In this document: positions 1-5,672 of the stretch, in pieces
How the letters are laid out: the number at the start of each line of letters is the position of its first letter
How positions within the stretch are numbered: position 1 is the first letter of the stretch
Assembly (NCBI GenBank): GCA_031273585.1
Contig: JAISRP010000162.1
Coordinates: 1-7,530 of the forward strand
Source of the DNA: Synergistaceae bacterium
Lineage (GTDB): Bacteria; Synergistota; Synergistia; Synergistales; Synergistaceae
DNA: 7,530 nt
Reading direction: 5' to 3'
Made by a program: the position numbers and the translations under genes
The notes under the pieces: model-generated
What the model was told of the DNA's origin: nothing
Databases searched by the model: none
What the model saw: only the letters and a program-made list of their open reading frames with translations

Positions 1-443
1 TCGCGCCACGCGGTCTTGGCGTCGACCCGGGGGTTGGACTTTCGTATGAAAATCGCGGTGCTCGCGACGTAGCGCTGCGATACTGCCGGCATGTACCTTA
101 TGTGCGAGAGCGCGGTGCCGGGGTGCTCCTCTATCCATGCGTCGAAGTGAGCGATTACGAGGCCCATCTCCCTCATGGCGCGCTTGACGGATATATCGTA
201 GCCGATGTTAAGACCGTGCTTCACCTGACGCAACGGCGTCCTGCGGTAGCTGCCGGCGCCGGTCAGCGGGCGGGTCGCCTGCTCCGGCATGGCCAGAACC
301 TGCTGAGGACCTGGGATGCCTCTTACGGGCGCGCTCCCCGTCATCACCGCAAAAATCGGCATAATAACCAGCGGCAGCGCCATCAGCGCAAACAGGGCCA
401 TCATCTTCGTATGCTGGGTCGACCACGTTGATCCGTTCAACAT
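1..443 (-). CDS. 5' part of a membrane-anchored or secreted protein of unknown function (runs off left edge)
   Basis: Reading leftwards from an ATG at 443-441, the frame stays open for 147 codons to the window edge, so the C-terminal part is missing. The start is backed by a strong Shine-Dalgarno, AAGAGGAGG (459-451), 7 nt upstream, and by a TATAAT box at 483-478. Codon choice (ATA, GAG, AGG, CTC) matches the plus-strand genes. The N-terminus is MLNGSTWSTQHTK followed by a hydrophobic helix at about residues 14-34, then TGSAP. This looks like a signal peptide or N-terminal anchor. A Pro/Gly-rich linker (about 36-65) leads into a soluble region with GYDISVKRAMREMG, HFDAWIEEHPG and KSNPRVDAKTAWR. 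I do not recognise the family. The final stretch faintly resembles the segment just before the catalytic domain of some lytic transglycosylases, but the catalytic region would lie outside the window, so this is only a guess. The gene is divergent from the operon. Confidence 0.75.
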   Translation of the reverse strand, partial: MLNGSTWSTQHTKMMALFALMALPLVIMPIFAVMTGSAPVRGIPGPQQVLAMPEQATRPLTGAGSYRRTPLRQVKHGLNIGYDISVKRAMREMGLVIAHFDAWIEEHPGTALSHIRYMPAVSQRYVASTAIFIRKSNPRVDAKTAWR

Positions 444-453
444 CGATTCACCT

Positions 454-469
454 CCTCTTAAATAAGAGG
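454..469 (-). repeat. 16-nt palindrome overlapping the ribosome-binding site of the left-edge gene
   Basis: The sequence CCTCTTAAATAAGAGG has two 7-nt arms, CCTCTTA and TAAGAGG, around a 2-nt centre. In the minus-strand mRNA the second arm contains the first half of the AAGAGGAGG Shine-Dalgarno. A hairpin would partly hide the ribosome-binding site. As DNA it lies just downstream of the -10 box, where an operator could also sit. Confidence 0.5.
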
Positions 470-477
470 CTCGCGTA

Positions 478-483
478 ATTATA
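478..483 (-). promoter_or_regulatory. -10 box for the left-edge minus-strand gene
   Basis: On the minus strand this is a perfect TATAAT, 34 nt upstream of the ATG at 443. It would start transcription near 470 and give a leader of roughly 28 nt that begins at or inside the palindrome over the ribosome-binding site. No good TTGACA-like -35 sits 16-18 nt upstream (the best is TATCTT), so activation or a weak basal level is possible. Confidence 0.45.
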
Positions 484-615
484 AAACCGGCGTTTCCCTC
501 AAGATACTCAAAAACAAAGCAGGTGCAAAAAATGGAGTTATTCAAAGGAGCGAGATTGTCTTAATTATAGTATATTATCTGACCAGTGGAGCTTGTTTAT
601 TTATATATCATCGAC

Positions 616-646
616 TTGACAGCGCAAAGGGGCATTTTACTTAAAT
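616..646 (+). promoter_or_regulatory. Promoter of the Nif3-family gene, possibly of the whole plus-strand block
   Basis: A perfect -35 hexamer TTGACA (616-621) is followed after 16 nt by TACTTA (638-643), or after 19 nt by TTAAAT (641-646). The 15-20 nt upstream of the -35 are A/T-rich, like an UP element. Transcription would start near 650 and give a short leader to the ATG at 679. The A/T-rich stretch at 561-578 (with TATATT and TATTAT) may hold a second, weaker promoter in either direction, but no matching -35 was found for it. Confidence 0.6.
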
Positions 647-678
647 ACCGTTTATATGTCCGCAGGGGGAGTTTTGTC

Positions 679-1494
679 ATGAAGGTTCGTGAAATAGTCG
701 AGAGAATAGAAAAAATATTGCCGCGCTCATGGAGCGAGGAGTGGGATAAAGTGGGCCTGATGATCGGCGACCCGGAGTCCTCCGTGGACAGAATCGCCGT
801 CGCCCTCGACGCCACGGAGCGGAGCGTCAGGGATGCCTCCGCTAAGGGCTGCCGGATGCTGGTGACGCATCACCCCGCCATATTTCAGGCGGTGGAGAGG
901 ATACTGCATCCTTCGCCGATGGCAGGTATGATATCGGCCTCCATGACGGATGGCGTTGCCGTATATTCGGCCCATACCAACTGGGACTCGTCTCCTTCGG
1001 GCGTCAACGTGATACTGTCGAGACTGCTCGGCCTGGAGGACGTTTTGCCGATAGAGCCCCGAGGCGGCGGGGCGTGGGGCATGGGGGCCATAGGGCTCGT
1101 CCCTGGAGGGGCTGTGCCGGTAACCCTGGCCCGCATGGCAAGGGACGCATGGGGGCTCTCCTCGCTCATGATCCACGGGAACGACGAGAAGCCCATCCGG
1201 ATGGCGGCCCTCTGCGGCGGGTCCGGCAGCGAATTTCTTCAGGAGGTCATAGACCTCGGCGCCGACGTGTACATAACCGCGGACGTGGGGTACCACTATC
1301 TGCTTCACGCCCAGCTCTCCGGGATGCGCATAATAGAGGTAAACCACGGGGAGATGGAGCGGGCGTCGCTGCCGGGGCTCTGCGATCTCGTGAGGGATGC
1401 CACCGGACTCGAGACGGAACTTCTTGATGACTTCGCCTGGCCCACCGTGGCGATCGGGCCTCGGGTGATCGTCTTGGACGGTCCTGAGGCTTGA
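679..1494 (+). CDS. Nif3-like dinuclear metal-centre protein (YqfO/YbgI family)
   Basis: A 271-residue protein of the Nif3 family, cytosolic proteins that form hexameric rings with a two-metal site per subunit. Their reaction is unsettled; older databases call them GTP cyclohydrolase I type 2. The N-terminus MKVREIVERIEKILP...EEWDKVGLMIGD is typical. Probable metal ligands are H64 and H65 in VTHHPAIF, D103 in AHTNWDSSPSGVN, and H223 and E227 in VNHGEMER. The length fits the compact form without the PII-like insert found in YqfO of Bacillus. The start at 679 is preferred because AGGGGGAG (664-671) lies 7 nt upstream. A longer frame from GTG at 586 would include the promoter and encode residues with no Nif3 character. 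It is the first plus-strand gene, 60 nt before trpS. Family assignment is secure; biological role is not. Confidence 0.93.
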   Translation: MKVREIVERIEKILPRSWSEEWDKVGLMIGDPESSVDRIAVALDATERSVRDASAKGCRMLVTHHPAIFQAVERILHPSPMAGMISASMTDGVAVYSAHTNWDSSPSGVNVILSRLLGLEDVLPIEPRGGGAWGMGAIGLVPGGAVPVTLARMARDAWGLSSLMIHGNDEKPIRMAALCGGSGSEFLQEVIDLGADVYITADVGYHYLLHAQLSGMRIIEVNHGEMERASLPGLCDLVRDATGLETELLDDFAWPTVAIGPRVIVLDGPEA

Positions 1495-1499
1495 ATTTC

Positions 1500-1508
1500 T
1501 GCTATACT
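1500..1508 (+). promoter_or_regulatory. Extended -10 promoter candidate for trpS
   Basis: TGCTATACT fits the extended -10 form TGnTATAAT with one mismatch. It sits 6 nt after the Nif3 stop codon and about 46 nt before the trpS ATG. No clear -35 is present (TTGGAC at 1474 is too far), as expected for an extended -10 element. It could add trpS transcription independent of the upstream promoter. Confidence 0.4.
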
Positions 1509-1554
1509 ATCCATCCTTGCAACTTTATCTGCGCCCTGGAGGTGTATTTTTGAC

Positions 1555-2553
1555 ATGTACAGAGTTTTCAGCGGGATGAGGCCTACCGGCCGTCTGCATC
1601 TTGGACACATGGCCGGCGCGTTGACGAACTGGGTCAACCTGCAGGATAACCACGAATGCTACTATTCGATAGTGGACTGGCACGCGCTTATGTCGGACTA
1701 CGCGGACCCCGGCAAGCTGGGAGGCAACTCCGAGGAGATACTGCTCGACTGGCTCGGCGTCGGACTGGATCCCGGGAAGTGCGCGCTCTTCGTGCAGTCG
1801 CACGTGAAGGAACACGTGGAGCTCCACATGGCCCTCTCCCTCCTGACCCCCCTCGGCTGGCTCGAGCGCAACCCTACCTACAAGGAGCAGATAGTCAACC
1901 TTCAGAACAAGGACCTCTCCACTTACGGATTTCTCGGTTATCCGGTCCTCATGGCCTCCGACATACTGCTCTACAAGGCCCACAAAGTGCCCGTCGGAGA
2001 GGATCAGTCGGCGCACCTCGAGCTCTCCCGCGAGATAGCGAGGAGGTTCAACCATCTTTACGGCGGCGGGGGCGAGATCTTCCCCGAGCCGGAGACGACC
2101 CTGACGCGCTACCCAAAGATACCCGGCACGGATGGGCGCAAGATGAGCAAGTCCTACGGCAACGCGCTCGAAATAGCGGACGAGATCCCGGCGCTCGAGA
2201 AAAAAATACGGACCATGAAGACCGACCCTGCTCGAGAGCGCAGGACTGACCCCGGTGAACCGGAGAAGTGCCCCGTGTGGGACCTGCAGAAATTTTTCAA
2301 CCCCGACGCAGCTCAGCTCGGCGAGATATCCTCCGGCTGCCGCAGCGCGGGCATCGGCTGCATCGACTGTAAAAAGTATCTTATTGCCCACGTCGCGGAG
2401 CACATGGCGCCGATACAGGCCCGAAGGCGCAGGTTTGCGTCGAACCATGACGAGCTGATGGATATACTTCGCGACGGCGCCCGGAGGGCCGGCGAATTCG
2501 CCGCTCGCACCATGAGCGAGGTGCATGACGCTCTTGGGATGTTAAGGCCGTGA
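1555..2553 (+). CDS. trpS: Tryptophanyl-tRNA synthetase with predicted [4Fe-4S] motif
   Basis: Class Ic aminoacyl-tRNA synthetase that activates tryptophan with ATP and charges tRNA-Trp in the cytoplasm. The 332 residues match the usual bacterial length. The Rossmann fold begins with FSGMRPTGRLHLGHMAGAL, with the HIGH-type motif HLGH at 15-18. VPVGEDQSAHLELSREIA is the conserved tryptophan/ATP-site block, and the KMSKS loop is intact at 196-200. Between the KMSKS loop and the C-terminal helices, C239, C262, C269 and C272 form exactly C-x22-C-x6-C-x2-C, the spacing I recall for the [4Fe-4S] cluster in Thermotoga maritima TrpRS. The ATG is preceded by GGAGGTG (1538-1544) at a 10-nt distance. 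The gene lies between the Nif3 gene and scpA; its TGA is in the same frame as scpA. Confidence 0.97.
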   Translation: MYRVFSGMRPTGRLHLGHMAGALTNWVNLQDNHECYYSIVDWHALMSDYADPGKLGGNSEEILLDWLGVGLDPGKCALFVQSHVKEHVELHMALSLLTPLGWLERNPTYKEQIVNLQNKDLSTYGFLGYPVLMASDILLYKAHKVPVGEDQSAHLELSREIARRFNHLYGGGGEIFPEPETTLTRYPKIPGTDGRKMSKSYGNALEIADEIPALEKKIRTMKTDPARERRTDPGEPEKCPVWDLQKFFNPDAAQLGEISSGCRSAGIGCIDCKKYLIAHVAEHMAPIQARRRRFASNHDELMDILRDGARRAGEFAARTMSEVHDALGMLRP

Positions 2554-2577
2554 AACGAGCGGCTGGAGGCGTTTTTT

Positions 2578-2601
2578 CGGGCCGGCGCGCCCGGCGCCGG
2601 G
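2578..2601 (+). repeat. Nested GC-rich palindromes in the trpS-scpA gap
   Basis: The 57-nt gap contains the perfect 12-nt palindrome CCCGGCGCCGGG (2590-2601), which overlaps a stem-loop with arms CGGGC (2578-2582) and GCCCG (2589-2593). A good Shine-Dalgarno-like GGAGG (2564-2568) lies before this structure and 42 nt before the scpA ATG, while the bases right before the ATG are a poor match. A T6 run precedes the palindromes rather than following them, so this is not a normal terminator for the plus strand. Confidence 0.45.
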
Positions 2602-2610
2602 CGATCTCCG

Positions 2611-3396
2611 ATGCCGGATGACCCCGCGTTCAACGTGACGCTCGGGGAGTTTTCGGGCCCCCTCGACCTCCTCTGCGCCCTGGTGGAGAAGCAGGAGATG
2701 GACGCGTCGTCGCTGCGGCTGACCGACGTCCTCTCCCAATACGTGGAGTTTCTGCTAACGACGAAGCGCGCCACTCTGATGGAGCTCGCGGATTTTTTCT
2801 CCCTGGCGAGCAGGCTGCTGGTCCGCAAGGTGAGGTCCCTGCTGCCGAGGGTGGATGTGAGCGGCGACCCGGACGGCGCGCCCGGGGCCGACTGCGCGGA
2901 CGGGCTGCTAGGCCCGGACGGAGAGACGGATGAATTACGGCTCGAGGAGATGCTGGAGCGATTCAAGCCCTACAGGAGCGCCGCTGCGTACCTGGCGGGA
3001 ATGAAGGAGAGGCGAGACCGCTGCTTAGTCAGGATCTCTGACGAGGGGGGGCCGCCCTGGTTCGACATGGGAGACCTTTACGGCCTCTCGACCCTGTGGT
3101 GGAGCCTGATAGACGAGCACTCGAGGAGGAGGTCCGCCGGGAGCGGGCAGGCCTTCATAATGGAGATACCGGATGCCGCGCCCGAGGAGGTGCTCGTCGA
3201 GGCGCGGATGGGTGAGATTGAGAAGATTATGGAGGAACTGCGCAGGGTAAATTTGAGCGGATTGCTCATGAGTTTTGGCGATGGCGGGCTTATTGTGACA
3301 CTGCTGGCGCTGCTGGAGCTATCGCGGCTCGGAAAGCTCGCCCTGTCGCAGCCGGAGACCTGGGGGGATGTCGAGGTTGCGGCGGCCGGAGCCTAG
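2611..3396 (+). CDS. scpA: Segregation and condensation protein A (kleisin of SMC complex)
   Basis: ScpA is the kleisin that bridges the two heads of the SMC dimer and, with ScpB, forms the bacterial condensin that organises and segregates the chromosome. The 261 residues are near the usual 240-260. The N-terminal SMC-neck-binding helices show the family signature LGEFSGPLDLLCALVEKQEM (about 11-30), then LADFFSLASRLLVRKVRSLLP. A more variable acidic Gly/Asp-rich linker (about 86-110) follows. The C-terminal winged-helix domain contains VTLLALLELSRLGKLALSQ (about 229-247). The ATG at 2611 matches the usual start of the family, but its ribosome-binding site is weak. There is no ATG, GTG or TTG in frame between the trpS stop and this ATG. 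scpB starts inside its last 29 nt. Confidence 0.95.
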   Translation: MPDDPAFNVTLGEFSGPLDLLCALVEKQEMDASSLRLTDVLSQYVEFLLTTKRATLMELADFFSLASRLLVRKVRSLLPRVDVSGDPDGAPGADCADGLLGPDGETDELRLEEMLERFKPYRSAAAYLAGMKERRDRCLVRISDEGGPPWFDMGDLYGLSTLWWSLIDEHSRRRSAGSGQAFIMEIPDAAPEEVLVEARMGEIEKIMEELRRVNLSGLLMSFGDGGLIVTLLALLELSRLGKLALSQPETWGDVEVAAAGA

Positions 3397-3970
3397 TTAC
3401 GACATGCTGATGAGACAGCTCGAAGCCCTTCTTTTCATATCTCCTCAGCCGGTGTCGGAGGAGACTCTGTCGGCGGCGCTCGGACAGTCGGTCAGGTCCG
3501 TCGGAGACGCGATAGAGCGCCTGAACTCGTGCTACGCCGCAGGGCGGGGGGTGGTCCTGCTCCGCATGGCCGGAGGGTGGCAGATGGCCACCGCCCCGGA
3601 TCTCGAATCGACGGTCGCGGATTTTCAGGGGATGGCAGCGGCCCAGAGGGTTCGTCTCAGCAAGGCTGCCATCGAGACGCTGGCCGTTGTGGCGTACAAC
3701 CAGCCTGTCACGAGAAGCGAGGTGGAGGAGATACGCACCGTGCGATGCGACAGGGTTATAGACACCCTGCTGAGACATGGGCTCGTCCGGGTTGCCGGAC
3801 GGAAGAAGAGCATCGGAAACCCTCTGCTCTACAGGACCACCGACAGGTTTCTCGAGCTGTTCGGCCTCGAGTCCATATCATCCCTTCCGACGATAGAGGA
3901 CCTTCAGGATACCTTCGTCGAGGAACGGCCCAACGGCGAGGACGGCGCGTGGACGGACGGCGATGAGTGA
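3368..3970 (+). CDS. scpB: Segregation and condensation protein B
   Basis: ScpB is the winged-helix partner that binds the ScpA kleisin as a dimer in the SMC condensin. Its 200 residues match the family length. It has two winged-helix domains. The first begins MRQLEALLFISPQPVSEETL. The second carries LSKAAIETLAVVAYNQPVTR, EVEEIRTVRCDRVIDTLL and GNPLLYRTTDRFLELFGLESISSLP, all close to the family consensus. Two starts are possible. ATG 3368 overlaps scpA by 29 nt and follows GGAG at 10 nt. ATG 3404 begins MLMRQLEALLF, nearer the common family N-terminus, and has GGAG (3388-3391) 12 nt upstream. The sequence does not decide between them. The overlap or near-abutment points to translational coupling and balanced ScpA/ScpB synthesis. 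Its 3' end overlaps the next gene by 8 nt. Confidence 0.95.
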   Translation: MSRLRRPEPSYDMLMRQLEALLFISPQPVSEETLSAALGQSVRSVGDAIERLNSCYAAGRGVVLLRMAGGWQMATAPDLESTVADFQGMAAAQRVRLSKAAIETLAVVAYNQPVTRSEVEEIRTVRCDRVIDTLLRHGLVRVAGRKKSIGNPLLYRTTDRFLELFGLESISSLPTIEDLQDTFVEERPNGEDGAWTDGDE

Positions 3971-4709
3971 GGAGGGCGGTTGCGGTTTCCCTGTGCGACT
4001 CAACAGATACCTCGCGGTTTGCGGCATCTGCGCGAGGCGCAAGGCCGACGTGCTGATAGCCTCGGGACGGGTGACGGTGGAGGGCGTGGCCGAGACGTCG
4101 CCTGGGCGCGTGTTGGACCGCCCTCTCGATGTGCGCGTGGACGGACGCGCGGCAGTCCCGGTCCGCAGGGCATACATCGTGATGAACAAGCCATCCGGCG
4201 TGCTCTCGGCCGTGAGCGACGCCAGGGAGAGGACGGTGCTCGACCTGCTGCCGGATTCCTACAGACCGCTCGGGCTGTATCCGGTCGGAAGGCTCGACAA
4301 GGACAGCGAGGGGCTGATCGTCCTGACTAACGACGGCAAATTCGCGCGCGAGCTGATTCACCCCTCGCGCTGCGTCGAGCGGACGTACTTCGTCACGTTG
4401 CGGCGCGCTCTGAGGGCGGAAAAATTGGACGAATGGAGGAGTGGTGTTATTATTGAGGGAAGACTGTTTAAGCCGATAGAGGTGACGGATCTGGACGGCC
4501 CTGCGCGCGGCCTGCGATTTAAGGTGGTGCTCGGCGAGGGCGTCAAGCGGGAGATAAGGCTGATGGCAGCCTCGCTCGGCAGCAGTGTCGAAAAGTTACA
4601 GAGGGTTGGAATTGGTAGACTTTTTTTAAAAAAGTTGCCGAGGGGCGCTTTTTACGAGTATAATCATAAAAAGCTTCGTGACATGATATCGCGCGGCGGC
4701 GAGGTATGA
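3963..4709 (+). CDS. rluB: RsuA/RluB-family pseudouridine synthase
   Basis: Isomerises a specific uridine to pseudouridine in rRNA; by neighbourhood the 23S enzyme RluB is the likeliest type, but the exact site cannot be read from sequence. The protein has 248 residues. An N-terminal S4 RNA-binding domain (about 11-60) contains VRLNRYLAVCGICARRKADVLIASGRVTVEG. The catalytic domain has YIVMNKPSGVLSAVSD, then the active-site block PVGRLDKDSEGLIVLTNDG with catalytic D112, then HPSRCVERTYFV, and the late GEGVKREIRLMAASLG...LQRVGIGRLFL block. All are typical. The ATG overlaps the scpB stop (ATGAGTGA, 3963-3970), which suggests coupled translation. The scpA-scpB-rluB order is common in Firmicutes and other phyla. 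The last 100 nt are unusually A/T-rich and carry a promoter for the next gene. Confidence 0.93.
   Translation: MSEEGGCGFPVRLNRYLAVCGICARRKADVLIASGRVTVEGVAETSPGRVLDRPLDVRVDGRAAVPVRRAYIVMNKPSGVLSAVSDARERTVLDLLPDSYRPLGLYPVGRLDKDSEGLIVLTNDGKFARELIHPSRCVERTYFVTLRRALRAEKLDEWRSGVIIEGRLFKPIEVTDLDGPARGLRFKVVLGEGVKREIRLMAASLGSSVEKLQRVGIGRLFLKKLPRGAFYEYNHKKLRDMISRGGEV
4619..4664 (+). promoter_or_regulatory. Internal promoter with A/T tract ahead of the HDOD gene
   Basis: TTGCCG (4635-4640), an 18-nt spacer, and a perfect TATAAT (4659-4664) lie inside the 3' end of the pseudouridine synthase gene. Directly upstream is an A/T-only core inverted repeat, ACTTTTTT-T-AAAAAAGT (4619-4635), placed where an UP element would be. 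Transcription would start near 4671 and give a leader of about 110 nt for the HDOD gene. Confidence 0.5.
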
Positions 4710-4738
4710 TGTCATCGTTATGTAGGGTCACGCGAAGC
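4673..4738 (+). repeat. Inverted repeat in the leader of the HDOD gene
   Basis: GCTTCGTGAC (4673-4682) can pair with GTCACGCGAAGC (4727-4738) as two stems of 6 and 4 bp with a 2-nt bulge. The loop encloses the end of the pseudouridine synthase gene, including its stop codon. It would form at the very 5' end of a transcript made from the promoter at 4635-4664. It does not look like the GEMM c-di-GMP riboswitch or another class I know. Confidence 0.3.
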
Positions 4739-4782
4739 GCACGGTGGCTCGAGACTGTTCTGCAATTTTCGGGGGGATATTC

Positions 4783-5664
4783 ATGCAGGGACTAGATGAT
4801 CGCACAAGGGACCTCATACAGCGTCGCGTGCTGAAGCGCGTGAAGGATATACCTTCCTTGCCGCAGTTCGTGGTTGAAACACTGAATAAACTCGACGACC
4901 CCAAGAGCAGTGCGACCGACGTCGGAGACAGGCTCTCCAAGGACGAGGGGCTCGTCGTGAGGGTTCTCCGGCTGGCCAATTCGGCCTACTACGGGCTGTC
5001 GAGGAGAATCACCGGCGTGTCCGAGGCCATATCGTTCCTCGGGTTCAAGACCGTAAAGAGCATAGTCCTGGCGGCCTCGGTGTATAAATTCATGGACACG
5101 TCCTTCACCGGTTACTCCCTGGATCGCGGCGAGCTGTGGAAGCACTCGCAGAGCGTAGCCGCGACGTCGAGATTTCTGGCGGTGAAGCTCGGCATAGGAG
5201 ACCCCGAGGAGGCGTATATCGGAGGGCTGATGCACGACATCGGCAAAATCGTGCTTAACGACTACGTCCGCTTCGGATACAGCATAATACTCAGGCTGGT
5301 AGAGGAGGACAAGGTGCCGTTCTGCGACGCGGAGAGACAGGTGCTGGGCTTCGACCACGCTCAGGTCGGGGGACTCGTCATGGAGCAGTGGAACCTCCCC
5401 GAGGCTTACTCGTACATCACCACCTATCATCATACGCCCTGGGACCTGCCGGTGGACATGAAGCAGTTCCAGTCCGTCACGGACGTCGTTCATGTCAGCA
5501 ACGTGCTCTGCCTCATGCTTGGGGTGGGCATAGGCGCTGACGGAATGCAGTACAACGTATCCCCTGAGAGCCTCGCGCGTCTCGGCATGGAGGAAAACCC
5601 GGAGCATGTGATGGGCGAATTTGTCGATATCCTCTCCTCCATGGAAGAGGACGCCCTTAAATAA
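4783..5664 (+). CDS. HDOD-domain protein with intact HD motif
   Basis: A 293-residue single-domain HDOD protein, a family linked to signalling and often to second-messenger networks; no partner or reaction can be assigned here. The core shows the HDOD opening VKDIPSLPQFVVETLNKLDD, then LSKDEGLVVRVLRLANSAYYG, and AISFLGFKTVKSIVLAASV. Unlike many HDOD proteins it keeps residues of a metal-dependent HD phosphohydrolase: H121 (LWKHSQSV), H151-D152 (GLMHDIGKIVL), D191-H192 (GFDHAQVGGLVMEQW) and H216-H217 (TTYHHTPWDLP). There is no signal peptide, membrane segment or GGDEF/EAL partner domain. ATG 4783 is chosen because GGGGGGAT (4771-4778) lies just upstream; a GTG at 4744 has no ribosome-binding site. 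It is followed 8 nt later by cmk and probably has its own promoter. It interrupts the usual rluB-cmk order. Confidence 0.9.
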   Translation: MQGLDDRTRDLIQRRVLKRVKDIPSLPQFVVETLNKLDDPKSSATDVGDRLSKDEGLVVRVLRLANSAYYGLSRRITGVSEAISFLGFKTVKSIVLAASVYKFMDTSFTGYSLDRGELWKHSQSVAATSRFLAVKLGIGDPEEAYIGGLMHDIGKIVLNDYVRFGYSIILRLVEEDKVPFCDAERQVLGFDHAQVGGLVMEQWNLPEAYSYITTYHHTPWDLPVDMKQFQSVTDVVHVSNVLCLMLGVGIGADGMQYNVSPESLARLGMEENPEHVMGEFVDILSSMEEDALK

Positions 5665-5672
5665 TCAAAGAG

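Noticed and set aside
102..431. Plus-strand 109-codon open frame
   Set aside because: Antisense to the left-edge minus-strand gene, which has a strong ribosome-binding site, a signal-like N-terminus and native codon use. The plus-strand translation is Arg/His-rich and low in meaning.
532..564. 10-codon micro-ORF (MELFKGARLS) in the intergenic region
   Set aside because: No proper Shine-Dalgarno and no Trp, His or similar codon run that would suggest a leader peptide.
586..678. N-terminal extension of the Nif3 protein from GTG 586
   Set aside because: It would cover the TTGACA promoter, has no ribosome-binding site, and encodes residues unlike the Nif3 family. ATG 679 has a good AGGGGGAG site.
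1525..2526. 333-codon minus-strand open frame opposite trpS
   Set aside because: Long only because high GC makes antisense stops rare. trpS on the other strand is intact with all motifs.
2571..2602. Possible terminator after trpS
   Set aside because: The T6 run comes before the GC palindromes on the plus strand, and on the minus strand the stems are followed by an A run, so neither direction fits a rho-independent terminator.
4792..5607. 271-codon minus-strand open frame opposite the HDOD gene
   Set aside because: Antisense shadow of a well-conserved coding region, with no ribosome-binding site or recognisable domain.
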